Numbered from the stretch's first letter, positions 26,637-35,688 are shown. The stretch is 64,000 nucleotides of DNA from Terriglobales bacterium (GCA_025462725.1 JAOAPE010000010.1:1-64000), one strand, 5' to 3'. A program made the numbers and translations. Notes: a model not told the origin generated them from the letters alone.

Positions 26637-27200
26637 GATCGCCTCTTGCTCTTCCTTCTCTCTTACAAACCCAAACCACACCAACACGCACACCGTCGCG
26701 ATCATCCCTGTCCATCCTAGGAACCTTACAACTCCCGCGATCTGCGAATAATGATCCATCACTCCCATATCAGTGAAGATCCAATTCCAGTCATGCGTGA
26801 TCTCATCGCCCGACGCTGCTCCCACTGATACCAGCGGCAACACCTTGTCGCGCGCATCCCACATATACAACGCAATGCCCAGAAAATTTTCAAAGAAGAA
26901 AAATGCGCAGAAGATCGCGCCTGCCGTCTGCCCGCGCCATGCGAACGATATCGCCAGCGCCGCCGGCACCAGCAACTGCATGAGTGTTCCGCCCCATATC
27001 GCCAGCCGCTCGCCGCCGAATCCGAAGAGCATGTGTCCGCTCTCATGGGTGACCATGTTGGCGTTATCAATCCACAGCGCGCCCCAGTGTGCGTTGTATG
27101 CGTGAACAAGAAAGAGCAGATAAAACGCCAGCCAGCATCCCGCGACCACCCGCGACATCTGCTGCCATTTGTAACCTTCTTGCGGAAGTTGAAAGTTCAT
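26634..27200 (-). CDS. Integral membrane protein with an HESGH metalloprotease-like motif
   Basis: A 188-aa protein with four or five hydrophobic segments (about 18-36, 68-85, 90-110, 155-178). VTHESGHMLFGFGGE (51-65) is an HExxH zinc motif in a membrane-proximal position, which suggests an M50-like or related intramembrane peptidase. The second NPDG-type M50 motif is not seen; ITHDWNWIFTDMGVMD could supply another ligand. It may instead be a non-enzymatic homologue. ATG 27200 gives a short cytosolic start. Not a known named family to me. Confidence 0.6.
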   Translation of the reverse strand: MNFQLPQEGYKWQQMSRVVAGCWLAFYLLFLVHAYNAHWGALWIDNANMVTHESGHMLFGFGGERLAIWGGTLMQLLVPAALAISFAWRGQTAGAIFCAFFFFENFLGIALYMWDARDKVLPLVSVGAASGDEITHDWNWIFTDMGVMDHYSQIAGVVRFLGWTGMIATVCVLVWFGFVREKEEQEAI

Positions 27201-27313
27201 CGGCCATGAAATTTAGCATGTGTCTTATCAACTCGAAAATGAAAACCTTTTAGTGCCCGCCCAAATAGCCTAAAATGGCGCACACCCCATTGCTTAACAG
27301 CAGTACAATAAAG

Positions 27314-27787
27314 ATGATGTCTGAAGATCTTCACGCCCTCAGAGATGACATGCACGCCTTCATCCTCGGCCATGGGATGCACAAGTTCCAGGCCTATGTC
27401 ACCGAAGATATGCAGACAGTCATTTGGGACGCTGGCGACAACGCCGATGCATGGAAAGACTTCGTCGAACTCGCGAAGGCCTCCGGCATATCGTTCGTTA
27501 CTGTGAGTGACGACAGCCTCGCCAAAGAAGATCTCGAGTTCCTGCAGGAACGACTGCAGAACTCGCCCACTACTTCCGACGAAGAGATTGATGAAGCCCG
27601 CTGGCTTCGAACTCACGTCGGCAAAGTCGGATTCCTCCAACTCGGGTTTTCCTATCAGGGAACCATCTTCCTTTACGAAGTGGCGACCGACTGGTACGAG
27701 CGATACCAGCAACTCCTCGAGTCAGGTGATGACTTCGGCAGTCTCCTCTTGGACGAGCATGATCAACAAGACGACGACGACCGATAA
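27314..27787 (+). CDS. Conserved-looking hypothetical soluble protein (157 aa)
   Basis: It starts MMSEDLHALRDDMHAFILGH and contains a central KDFVELAKASGISFVTVSDD and a C-terminal WYERYQQLLESGDDF followed by an acidic tail (EHDQQDDDDR). Codon use matches the neighbours, and the protein is hydrophilic with mixed helices and strands. No family is recognised. The frame extends to 27275, but ATG 27314 is more likely. It is divergent from the HESGH membrane gene with about 110 bases between. Confidence 0.6.
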   Translation: MMSEDLHALRDDMHAFILGHGMHKFQAYVTEDMQTVIWDAGDNADAWKDFVELAKASGISFVTVSDDSLAKEDLEFLQERLQNSPTTSDEEIDEARWLRTHVGKVGFLQLGFSYQGTIFLYEVATDWYERYQQLLESGDDFGSLLLDEHDQQDDDDR

Positions 27788-27889
27788 TCCCCGCCCCTGC
27801 CCTCACTTTTTCACATCACAATAGTCTGAATAGGCAACACCTCTGTCGCGAGGTGTGGAATCTATTGGGGTGTGTCGTTGGTTCTTACA

Positions 27890-28327
27890 ATGGCTATTGA
27901 CGAGCAGGATGTCCGTGAATTTTTCGAGCAGTGGAGCACGACTGTGTTCACCTACTGTCGCCTCTATATGGGCGAAGAGGAACCCGCCGAGACCGCAGCT
28001 CATCAGGCTTTCGTGCGATACCTCAGTGAAGAACCCGATCTCTCGCAAGACAAGAAGATCCCGCTTCGCTTGCTGCGCCACGCCTATCTGACGTGCCGCA
28101 ATCTCGGCCCTAATGCGATGAGTCGCTTCCCCGATACAGAAGAGATGGAAGAGATGGTCAAGCTGCTTCCGGCGGAAGAACGTGGAGTGTTTATCTTGAA
28201 GAGTGTTCTCGATCTAGACTTCAATGAAATCGCGGCCGTCACCGGCATGACGGTGGAACAAGTGCATCGCCTATGGAGCGAATCACTGTTGCACGTGCGC
28301 GATCTCTGGTTGAAGAAAGCATCATAG
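27890..28327 (+). CDS. Small sigma-70-like (ECF-type) protein
   Basis: A 145-aa protein laid out like a sigma factor: an N-terminal region-2-like part (FFEQWSTTVFTYCRLYMGEE) and a C-terminal region-4-like helix-turn-helix (LPAEERGVFILKSVLDLDFN, then EIAAVTGMTVEQVHRLWSES). It is short, and region 2 is reduced, so it may be a degenerate or anti-target-type member. ATG 27890 gives MAIDEQDVRE, but no Shine-Dalgarno is visible. The SpoIIE phosphatase lies immediately downstream on the opposite strand; a functional link is possible but not shown. Confidence 0.6.
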   Translation: MAIDEQDVREFFEQWSTTVFTYCRLYMGEEEPAETAAHQAFVRYLSEEPDLSQDKKIPLRLLRHAYLTCRNLGPNAMSRFPDTEEMEEMVKLLPAEERGVFILKSVLDLDFNEIAAVTGMTVEQVHRLWSESLLHVRDLWLKKAS

Positions 28328-28406
28328 AAGACCGTGCTGCGATTGAAGAGGACCGCGCATCAGTTGAAGGAACAATCGCGCTTTAGCTGTAAGCGCGCGC
28401 GTGCTG

Positions 28407-30572
28407 TCACAGCACCCGTGCCAGCACCAGCGTCACATCATCGGGCTGTTCGGTATCCGCGCCTATCCAATCCTGCACCGCCGCGATCACCAGTTCCGAT
28501 ATCTTCGTCAACGGCAATCGCCGGTTATCGCGGATGAGTTCGATCAGCCGTTCTTCACCGAACTCGCCGAATTCATTTTCCGGTTCCGTGATGCCATCGC
28601 TGAACGCAACAAAGATGTCATTGGTCCTCAGATTCACTGTCGCTTGTTCGTATGTCATGCCGTCGAAGAGGCCGATGACCATCCCACCGGTTTCAAGCCT
28701 CTGCACTGTACCGTCGTCCTGAACAACGAGGGGCGGAAGGTGTCCGGCATTCGTATATGTGAGCGACCGCTTGTTGCCGTCGTAGACGCCGAGGAACAAC
28801 GTCGCATATTTTTCCACCTGCGTGCTGTGAAACAGGTGGCGATTCAAAAGCTCCAAAACAATCGCCGGCGCTTGCATCATCCCATTGTTGTAAGACAGAT
28901 CGCGCCCCGTGCTGACCTGCGCAGCTCCGGCAAGTGCTGCGGCACCCGCATGCATAAACTCTTCCTTCTGCGGCATGCGCCCATATTCATATGCGCGGAC
29001 AGCGGAATGTATCGTTGCCATCAGCAATGCCGCGGAGATTCCTTTCCCGCTGATGTCGCCCAGAGCAATGCCGAGCTGCTCGGTGCCGCAGGGAAGAAAA
29101 TCGTAGTAGTCTCCGCTGACCGTTCGAGCCGGACGGCACACTCCGTGCAACTCCAGCGATTTCACTTCCACATTCCCGCGCGGGAAAAGTGTCTCTTGTA
29201 CTTCTTGCGCGATGGCGAGTTCGTTTTCCAACCGCTCTTTGATCTTCTGCTCTTCGAGCAGCTTCTCCAGATTCTCTGCCATGGAGTTGAAAGCGGTTTG
29301 CAGACTCGCCAACTGGTCCGTGTTCTTTACGGGGATACGGTACTTCAGGTCGCCGCGGTTGATGTGTTGTGTTGCGCGATAAAGGTTAAAGACCGAACTC
29401 GTGATTGTGCGTGTGAGTCCTACACCGAAGAACAAAGCGACCAGTTCGATCAACGCAAAGAAACTTGCAATCGTTACCAGTACAGCCAGAGCCGCCGGGA
29501 AATACGCCCCCGTATTGGCAAATAAGCGTGAGATCAGCGCGGAGAGGCGGGTCTTTATGACCAGTCCCACATTCATCTCTTCGCCGGAAACCCAATCTCT
29601 ATAAGGAGCGAGCGAATACAGGTTCAATTCCGGATCCCAATAATTCGGCGACACCGCTGGAACCTTTCCGCCGGCAGCAGTCGCAGAATTTTGGAATTCG
29701 TACTCCGTCTTCTGTCCATCGGCGCCTTTAACGTCGCTACTCACTCGTAAGCCGCCTTTTTCAGCGGGATGGTCGGCTCTTACTGTTGAGTAAAAAGCGA
29801 CGGCCCCCAACTCCCCGATCACCTTGTCGAGCAACTGCTTGGTTACCGGAACACTGGCCAGCACCACCGCAGTGTTCGATCCTGACTTCGCCGTGTTCAG
29901 AGTGCGGATATAGAGCTTGCCATCCTCAATGACCACGCCATGGAACGATTCTTTGAGCCATGTCGGCGGCTTCGCATCACCCAGCTTCTCAGTTGCCTGG
30001 GTCGCTGAATCTTGATTGGCGATTCGGATCGGTTCGCCGTTTCGCCAGGCTACGATCATCAATCCCGGATAGCGCTCATTGAGATAGCTCAGGTCTTTGC
30101 CAGCGAACAGTTCTTTCTTGCCTGATAGATTCAGCACGCTCGCTGCGTGGCTTGCACTGGCTAGATCCAGCGCGCGAATCTCGCCCTCGAGTTCCACCCG
30201 CGCTTGCGATGTGGCGTACTGGTTCGAGATCAGGTATCCCGATATCCCCACCATGCCCAGGATGAGCACCACAGGAATCACGCCGATAAAGATATATGTG
30301 ACGATCAGCCGATTGCGCACTCGCCACAAGAGTTTTCGCCGCACCCATCTGAAGGTGACGATGGTCAGAAAGACCGCAAAGGTGAAATTGAAAGTCGCTG
30401 CCCAGCCATCGAGTGAATGACTGGCGTTCTGAGAGACCGGAAATAGCGCCCAGCGCACCAGGTAAATGCCGAACCAGATGAATCCCACATACCACGTCAG
30501 CTTGCCCAGCATGGTTTCAGGGATGAACCGCGCCACTTTTCGGCGCATATACCTGTAAGAGACGGTCGACAT
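28407..30572 (-). CDS. SpoIIE-family PP2C phosphatase with membrane sensor and HAMP domain (RsbU-like)
   Basis: A 721-aa membrane signalling protein. Segments at about 27-45, 55-72 and 88-112 lie in the membrane, followed by an extracytoplasmic sensor loop (about 115-345) and another membrane helix (about 350-375). A HAMP linker follows (LYRATQHINRGDLKYRIPVK), then a coiled coil (ENLEKLLEEQKIKERLENEL). The PP2C catalytic domain has RTVSGDYYDFLP, ALGDISGKGISAALLMA and FVAFSDGITEPENEFG with the metal-binding aspartates. Such proteins usually dephosphorylate an anti-sigma antagonist or similar switch protein. No STAS/kinase partner is adjacent. Confidence 0.93.
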   Translation of the reverse strand: MSTVSYRYMRRKVARFIPETMLGKLTWYVGFIWFGIYLVRWALFPVSQNASHSLDGWAATFNFTFAVFLTIVTFRWVRRKLLWRVRNRLIVTYIFIGVIPVVLILGMVGISGYLISNQYATSQARVELEGEIRALDLASASHAASVLNLSGKKELFAGKDLSYLNERYPGLMIVAWRNGEPIRIANQDSATQATEKLGDAKPPTWLKESFHGVVIEDGKLYIRTLNTAKSGSNTAVVLASVPVTKQLLDKVIGELGAVAFYSTVRADHPAEKGGLRVSSDVKGADGQKTEYEFQNSATAAGGKVPAVSPNYWDPELNLYSLAPYRDWVSGEEMNVGLVIKTRLSALISRLFANTGAYFPAALAVLVTIASFFALIELVALFFGVGLTRTITSSVFNLYRATQHINRGDLKYRIPVKNTDQLASLQTAFNSMAENLEKLLEEQKIKERLENELAIAQEVQETLFPRGNVEVKSLELHGVCRPARTVSGDYYDFLPCGTEQLGIALGDISGKGISAALLMATIHSAVRAYEYGRMPQKEEFMHAGAAALAGAAQVSTGRDLSYNNGMMQAPAIVLELLNRHLFHSTQVEKYATLFLGVYDGNKRSLTYTNAGHLPPLVVQDDGTVQRLETGGMVIGLFDGMTYEQATVNLRTNDIFVAFSDGITEPENEFGEFGEERLIELIRDNRRLPLTKISELVIAAVQDWIGADTEQPDDVTLVLARVL

Positions 30573-30674
30573 GAATTGAGTTCGCAGCGAGATTATAGTC
30601 TGCTGCCTGTTCGATGGCTAAGCGTTACTACGAATCAATGGCGCTCAAAGTTCACGCGGCATCATCGACAACAT

Positions 30675-31577
30675 CTACGCCTCATGCCGATCCGCAGAGA
30701 GATGCGCTCCGCCTAACAGCAGCAATCCTGAGAGGAATGCCCAGAACATCAGCGTCACTGATATCGCAAACGGCCCATAGACCTCTTCGAAATCCAGCCA
30801 CGGCAATACGAGCACGTACAAATACTTCGCGCCCTCCCACAAAAACCCAGTAGCGATGGCGGCAGGAAGAACCGCACGCTTCGAAATCTTCCCGTTCGGC
30901 AGTATCCAATAGATCAGAAAAAAGATTCCGATACTCGCAATCGCGGCAAAACTCTTCATCACGATGTGGGCGAGAAGTTTCCCAATGTCGCCAGTAAACG
31001 CAGCATGCAGCAAGGCCTGGTTTCCCGCAGTGAGCGCCACCGAGATGAGCATCAGCATCCCCACCCCGAATGCCAACCCTAGTGACACGATCTGATTTCC
31101 CAGGTAAGACCGGTTCTTCTCGATCCCCCACACCTCATTCAGTGCCACTTCGAGCGGCAAGAAAATACCACTGGAGGTCACCAGCAAAATGATGAACGAT
31201 GCCACTTGCGCACCCTTCCTCGCATTCACTAATGCATTGAGGTTGCGGACAATGAAATCCTGGCTTGCGGGAAGATAATCGCGCAGTACCTGTACAACGA
31301 CGTCATACATCCTCTGCGAGTGGAAAACATGTCGTACCAGTGACATCAGCAGAACAATCGATGGGAAGAATGACAAGATTGCATTCGCTGCAACGCTGAA
31401 GGCGTAGGTGTGGACTTCCGTCCGCACCAGATACTTCATCGTGCTCCAGCCCCGCTGACTGAGCACTCGCACCAAGTCGTGGACATACACACGAAAACCA
31501 ACGCCTCCACCCGTGGTCCCTAACGATTTTTTTACGGGCGCTCTTCCGGTGGCAGCAGCGTTGAGATTGTTTGTCAT
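30675..31577 (-). CDS. YihY/virulence factor BrkB family membrane protein
   Basis: A 300-aa protein with six hydrophobic segments. AFSVAANAILSFFPSIVLLM opens the typical YihY domain. The loop ALNEVWGIEKNRSYLGNQIV is the best-conserved family block, and GAKYLYVLVLPWLDFEEVYG lies near the C-terminus. Members are inner-membrane proteins sometimes called BrkB or, wrongly, RNase BN; transport or envelope roles have been suggested but not proved. The first 35 residues are polar and low-complexity. Confidence 0.88.
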   Translation of the reverse strand: MTNNLNAAATGRAPVKKSLGTTGGGVGFRVYVHDLVRVLSQRGWSTMKYLVRTEVHTYAFSVAANAILSFFPSIVLLMSLVRHVFHSQRMYDVVVQVLRDYLPASQDFIVRNLNALVNARKGAQVASFIILLVTSSGIFLPLEVALNEVWGIEKNRSYLGNQIVSLGLAFGVGMLMLISVALTAGNQALLHAAFTGDIGKLLAHIVMKSFAAIASIGIFFLIYWILPNGKISKRAVLPAAIATGFLWEGAKYLYVLVLPWLDFEEVYGPFAISVTLMFWAFLSGLLLLGGAHLSADRHEA

Positions 31578-31627
31578 GGGAACCCAACCATCGTATCAGC
31601 CGATGCAAGCCCCTTAGACCGCAGGTT

Positions 31628-32083
31628 TCAGTGTGCGTTTAGTTTCGTCGGCCGCTTCGCGGCTAAGGACGTGTTCAGGGCCACCGCCGCCCGAATGAGC
31701 GCCTTCAATGCCTTTTCGTTGATCTTGTCGCCCTCATGCAGATCGATGGCACGCCTGGTATTGCCTTCAAGGCTGGAATTGAAAAGCGCTGAAGGGTCGT
31801 CCAACGATGCGCCCTTGGCGAAGGTCATCTTCACCACACTTTTGTATGTCTCACCGGTGCAGATGATCCCTGCATGCGACCACACCGGTACCCCTCTCCA
31901 CTTCCACTCCTCGACAACTTCGGGATCGGCCTGATTGATCAGAGTTCGCACCCGAGAGAGCATTTCGCCCCGCCAATCGCTCAGCTCTTTGATTCGCGCA
32001 TCGATCAGCTGAGAGGGGGATTCTCCCGCTTTTCCTTCCTTCGGGCCGCTTTTGCGCTTCTTCATGCTTGTCGCTTTCTTCAT
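31628..32083 (-). CDS. DUF1801 domain protein
   Basis: A 151-aa small soluble protein. After a Lys-rich start (MKKATSMKKRKSGPKEG), the DUF1801 fold shows LIDARIKELSDWRGEMLSRV, EWKWRGVPVWSHAGII and VVKMTFAKGASLDDPSALFN. A second, more distant DUF1801 protein is at 61689. Function is unknown; the fold resembles YdhG/YjbR-like proteins. The frame is open to 32128, but ATG 32083 is preferred. It is divergent from proline dehydrogenase with 110 bases between. Confidence 0.85.
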   Translation of the reverse strand: MKKATSMKKRKSGPKEGKAGESPSQLIDARIKELSDWRGEMLSRVRTLINQADPEVVEEWKWRGVPVWSHAGIICTGETYKSVVKMTFAKGASLDDPSALFNSSLEGNTRRAIDLHEGDKINEKALKALIRAAVALNTSLAAKRPTKLNAH

Positions 32084-32193
32084 CGTTAGTTCTTGCTCCC
32101 GCGCGGATGATAATTCATCGCATTGCACCCAGAGAAGATAGATGGTACAAAAATCAGTTCCCTTTATTCGCGAATCCGTCTCTCTGGAGCCCA

Positions 32194-33111
32194 GTGTTAC
32201 GAGCCTTTTTCATCGCCCTCTCTGAAAACAAGCCCCTGCGCCATTTCTCTGAGCAGTCCGCGCTAGGACAGCGCATGTCCCGCCGCTTCGTCGCAGGACT
32301 CACCGTCGAAGACTGTCTTCGTGCCGCAAAAGAGGTCAACGATTTGGGTATGTCTGTGAGTGTCGACAACCTCGGCGAGAACGTCACCAATGCCGAAGAA
32401 GCCAAGCATAGCGCAGCGCTCTATCACCAAATGCTCGATGAGGTGAATCAGCGCAAGCTGAACGCAAATGTCAGCCTGAAACTCACGCACATGGGCCTCG
32501 ACGTCGATCCCAAGCTCGCATTCGACATCACCACCGGACTCGTCCATCAGGCTTCAAAGATCAACAACTTTGTTCGCGTGGACATGGAAGGCTCGCCTTA
32601 CACGCAGAAGACCCTTGATTTCGTCCATCAACTGCACCGCGAGAACGGGAATGCCGGACATGTCGGCGCTGTCATTCAGGCCTATTTGCGACGCAGCCAA
32701 GATGATGTCCGAAAACTTATCGCCGACAAGATCCGCATCCGCCTCTGTAAAGGCGCCTACAAAGAACCGGCGGATATCGCCTTTCAGGCCAAATCAGAAG
32801 TGGATGCCAACTACGTGAAGCTCATGAAGATTCTGCTCAAGAGTGGCGTCTATCACGGCATTGCCACGCATGATCAAAACATGATTGCCGCGACGAAGGA
32901 ATTTGTGCGGCAGGAAAATATCCCCGCTTCTGCATTTGAGTTCCAGATGCTGTACGGTATTCGCCGCGACTTGCAGCAGCAGTTGGTGGAAGAAGGATAC
33001 GGGATGCGCGTTTACATCCCCTTCGGCACCGAATGGTATCCCTACTTTATGCGGCGTCTGGCAGAGCGCCCGGCAAACGCGATGTTCGTACTCAAAAACC
33101 TGTTTAAATAG
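32194..33111 (+). CDS. Proline dehydrogenase (monofunctional)
   Basis: A 305-aa FAD enzyme that oxidises proline to pyrroline-5-carboxylate. LRAFFIALSENKPLRHFSEQ matches the usual N-terminus of stand-alone ProDH. VSLKLTHMGLDVD, VRVDMEGSPYT, RLCKGAYKEP and YGIRRDLQQQL are barrel motifs, and the terminal YMRRLAERPAN contacts substrate in the family. The frame is open to 32068, but GTG 32194, preceded by GGAG, gives the family length. The P5C dehydrogenase that normally finishes the pathway is not in the window. Confidence 0.9.
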   Translation: MLRAFFIALSENKPLRHFSEQSALGQRMSRRFVAGLTVEDCLRAAKEVNDLGMSVSVDNLGENVTNAEEAKHSAALYHQMLDEVNQRKLNANVSLKLTHMGLDVDPKLAFDITTGLVHQASKINNFVRVDMEGSPYTQKTLDFVHQLHRENGNAGHVGAVIQAYLRRSQDDVRKLIADKIRIRLCKGAYKEPADIAFQAKSEVDANYVKLMKILLKSGVYHGIATHDQNMIAATKEFVRQENIPASAFEFQMLYGIRRDLQQQLVEEGYGMRVYIPFGTEWYPYFMRRLAERPANAMFVLKNLFK

Positions 33112-33123
33112 ACTTCGCCGCGA

Positions 33124-33318
33124 TCAATCAGCTGCCTGTTGGTCATTGCTGGAGTGCCACACGTATAGATAATTTTCGTCAGTCGAAGTGGCAATCTCGA
33201 TCTTCAACTTATGGATGGCGCGGTTCAACGCCGAGCGCACATTCTCTTTGCTGTCATTCAATGACAAGTATCGGTTTATGCGCTGATATACTGGTGTTCT
33301 GCTTGGACAGTCTGTAGG
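33124..33318 (-). pseudogene. C-terminal relic of a small conserved protein, between ProDH and tRNA-Arg
   Basis: An open stretch of 65 codons ends at 33124; a TGA lies in frame just upstream of 33318. It reads LNDSKENVRSALNRAIHKLK, then IEIATSTDENYLYVWHSSND. The helical SKENVRSALNRA part followed by a short strand (ENYLYVW) looks like a real fold. There is no proper start (only TTG at 33267 or 33261), and the N-terminal half appears absent. The protein at 43190 ends just where this one would continue (PLSES against LSLNDSK), so the two could be complementary remnants of one family. This link is inferred. Confidence 0.4.
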
Positions 33319-33325
33319 TCAATAT

Positions 33326-33402
33326 GCGCCCGTAGCTCAGCTGGATAGAGCGGCAGCCTCCGAAGCTGTAGGCCAGAGGTTCGAATCCTCTCGGGCGCAC
33401 CA
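33326..33402 (+). tRNA. tRNA-Arg (anticodon CCG)
   Basis: The 77 bases fold into a full cloverleaf: acceptor GCGCCCG / CGGGCGC, D stem GCTC/GAGC, anticodon stem GCAGC / GCTGT with loop CTCCGAA, T arm AGAGG TTCGAAT CCTCT, and an encoded CCA end. Anticodon CCG reads codon CGG. It is the only tRNA in the window. TATACT at 33287-33292 is a possible -10 box about 34 bases upstream. Confidence 0.97.
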
Positions 33403-33459
33403 GTGATTCCCTAAACAAGTCTTTACAGCTGAGGACGCGAAGGACGCAGAGATTAGGCG

Positions 33460-35262
33460 CTATGTCTTGGCCCGCTTTTTCGCCGGGCTGCTCATCGTTT
33501 GACTCAGGTTGAAAGCGGAGTTCAGTAGGCCGATGTGGGAGAATGCTTGCGGGAAGTTTCCGAGCAAGCGTTTTCGGCGGGGATCGTATTCTTCTGAGAG
33601 CAATCCCAAGTCGTTCGCGAGTGAGAGCAGGCGTTTGAAGAGTCGCTGCGCTTCGCGCTCGCGTCCTTGTAGGTGGTAGACGTCCACCAACCAGAAGCTG
33701 CAGGCGAGGAAGACGCCTTCTCCGGCGGGAAGTCCGTCAGGAGTGGTTTCTGTGTCGTAACGCAGTACGAAGCCGCCCTTCATCAAACGCTTTTCAATCG
33801 CAGCGACCGTGCTGATGACGCGGGCGTCGTCAGCGGGAAGGAACCCGACGAGCGGCATGAGCAACATGCTGGCGTCGAGTTCGCGGGAGCCGTAGGCTTG
33901 GGTGAACGCGTTAAGTTTGCCGCGGTGAAAACCTTTTGCGCAAACGTCGGCATGGATGGTGTCGCGAATTTTTCGCCAGCGCTCGAGCGGGCCTTTGGTC
34001 TGGAACTCTTCGATCATCTTGACGCCGCGATCGAAGGCCACCCACGCCATCATCTTTGAATAGGTGTAATTCTGGCCTCCGCTACGAACTTCCCAAATGC
34101 CGTCGTCGGGCTTGTCCCAAACTTTTTCAAGGTGATCGAGCAAGACGACTTCGAGATTGGAGCCCACGGTGCTGCCACGGATTCCGGCGCGTCGGGCGTG
34201 GTAAAGGGCGTCCATGACTTCGCCGTAGATGTCGAGTTGCACTTGGTTGGCGGCGGCATTGCCCACGCGGACAGGCTTGGAGTTTTCGTATCCGGAGAGC
34301 CAATCGGCTATCCACTCGTGATGAATGCGCTTTCCGGTGATGGTGTACATGATCTGCACTAGCTCCGGACTTCCCGCGACGGCGCGGACGAGCCACTTGC
34401 GCCAGGCACTGGCTTCGGCGGCGTATCCGGCCTCGAGCAGGCAGAGTAGAAGAAAGGTGCTGTCGCGCAGCCAGCAAAAGCGGTAGTCCCAGTTGCGCTT
34501 GCCGCCGATCCATTCGGGCAATGAGGAAGTGGGCGCGGCGAGGATGCCGCCAGTGGGTGCGAAGGTGAGCGATTTCAGAGTAACAAGGGAGCGCTCGACT
34601 TGTTCCTTCCATTCACCTTTGTAGGTGGAACGCGCGCACCATTCTTTCCAGAATTTTTCCGTTGACGCGAGGGCTGTTTTCGCGAGCTGTGGCTTTCTTT
34701 TTCGCCAACGTCCGTAAGTTAGCACGAAGGGAATCGTCTGACCTTTAGTGACGGTGAATTCGCTGACCGTCGTTAGATCTTTTCCGATAAGTTCGACGGG
34801 AGTTGCGAGTGACAACTCGTGCGGGCCGCAGAGGGCGGTCCATAGTCCCTTCGCGTGATCCGGTCGCGAACGTGAGACCCAGGGGACGACGCGTCCATAG
34901 TCGAACCGGAGCGCGAGTTCCATATTCATCTTGACCTCACCCCTGATGCCGCGAACGATGCGGATCACCTGCGAGTGCTGCTGTCGCGGCGGCATGAAGT
35001 CGGTGATGAGAACTGTGCCCGTCTTTGTCTTGAAGGTGGTTTCGAGGATGAGTGTGTGCGGGCGGTATCGGCGAGTAGTGGTGAAACGCGCGGCGGGAGC
35101 GATGGTCCAATGGCCGTTCTCGGCGGAGCCGAGCAGTGAAGCGAAACATGCGGGGGAGTCGAAGCGTGGCCAGCAAAGCCAGGCAATCGTACCGCGGCGG
35201 CTGACGAGCGCCATGGTTTCGAGGTCGCCAATGACGCCGTAGTCTTCTATCTTCTCCGACAT
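33460..35262 (-). CDS. Glycoside hydrolase family 15 (glucoamylase/trehalase-like)
   Basis: A 600-aa cytoplasmic enzyme without a signal peptide. An N-terminal beta-sandwich (1-220) starts IEDYGVIGDLETMALVSRRG and contains CWPRFDSPACFASLLG. The (alpha/alpha)6 barrel has GGKRNWDYRFCWLRDST, DDGIWEVRSG with the catalytic acid Glu, and GLLSEEYDP with the catalytic base Glu. This is the GH15 branch that includes bacterial trehalases and glucoamylases. It may break down trehalose or maltooligosaccharide; glgC elsewhere in the window makes glycogen precursor, but a link is speculative. Confidence 0.92.
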   Translation of the reverse strand: MSEKIEDYGVIGDLETMALVSRRGTIAWLCWPRFDSPACFASLLGSAENGHWTIAPAARFTTTRRYRPHTLILETTFKTKTGTVLITDFMPPRQQHSQVIRIVRGIRGEVKMNMELALRFDYGRVVPWVSRSRPDHAKGLWTALCGPHELSLATPVELIGKDLTTVSEFTVTKGQTIPFVLTYGRWRKRKPQLAKTALASTEKFWKEWCARSTYKGEWKEQVERSLVTLKSLTFAPTGGILAAPTSSLPEWIGGKRNWDYRFCWLRDSTFLLLCLLEAGYAAEASAWRKWLVRAVAGSPELVQIMYTITGKRIHHEWIADWLSGYENSKPVRVGNAAANQVQLDIYGEVMDALYHARRAGIRGSTVGSNLEVVLLDHLEKVWDKPDDGIWEVRSGGQNYTYSKMMAWVAFDRGVKMIEEFQTKGPLERWRKIRDTIHADVCAKGFHRGKLNAFTQAYGSRELDASMLLMPLVGFLPADDARVISTVAAIEKRLMKGGFVLRYDTETTPDGLPAGEGVFLACSFWLVDVYHLQGREREAQRLFKRLLSLANDLGLLSEEYDPRRKRLLGNFPQAFSHIGLLNSAFNLSQTMSSPAKKRAKT

Positions 35263-35304
35263 TCAGAAGATTCGATGCGGGAAAGAGAGTCGGTGAGGGG
35301 CGTC

Positions 35305-35688
35305 CTACTTCTTCTCCGGTGAACAATACATGCTCGCCCACTTCTTGTTGGTGGAGGCTTGATTTTCCTTATGCAGTAGGCGGATGGCGCCGTTGGCTTC
35401 GACGGAGAGATCGGCACCGTCAAGCGGTCCGCCGAAGACTTTAACTTTCGAGGATTTGGAATCAAATTCGTACTTGCCGGTTTTTGAGCCGCCGCCGCGC
35501 GTTGTGTAAGTTCCGCCGGGCGCGAAGGTGACCGTGTCGGCAAGAATGGGGCTGCGACTCAGGTAGATGTAGCAGTTGAATTTGCCGGGCTTAAATGTGG
35601 GGGCTGCAGCTGCGGTGGTGGAGAGTGCGAGAACAAGAAGAATAATCAGCGGAAGAAGATAGCGCATGGTTCCGAGGAGAGTACGCAT
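35305..35688 (-). CDS. Small secreted protein of unknown function
   Basis: A 127-aa protein with a signal peptide (MRTLLGTMRYLLPLIILLVL, cut after about residue 29). The mature part has FNCYIYLSRSPILADTVTFA, GGTYTTRGGGSKTGKYEFDS and a C-terminal Cys (YCSPEKK), so one disulfide is possible. It looks like a small beta-sheet domain. No family is recognised. An in-frame start 18 bases upstream exists but lacks a binding site. It follows the GH15 start by about 40 bases on the same strand. Confidence 0.6.
   Translation of the reverse strand: MRTLLGTMRYLLPLIILLVLALSTTAAAAPTFKPGKFNCYIYLSRSPILADTVTFAPGGTYTTRGGGSKTGKYEFDSKSSKVKVFGGPLDGADLSVEANGAIRLLHKENQASTNKKWASMYCSPEKK

Noticed and set aside
28401-29525. 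A 374-codon plus-strand frame opposite the SpoIIE phosphatase
   Set aside because: It lies wholly opposite a strong, motif-supported gene and has no recognisable domain; codon composition is that of an antisense shadow.
32068-32193. Longer N-terminus of proline dehydrogenase
   Set aside because: Extra residues do not resemble the family and overlap the divergent gene's control region; GTG 32194 has GGAG upstream and gives the usual length.
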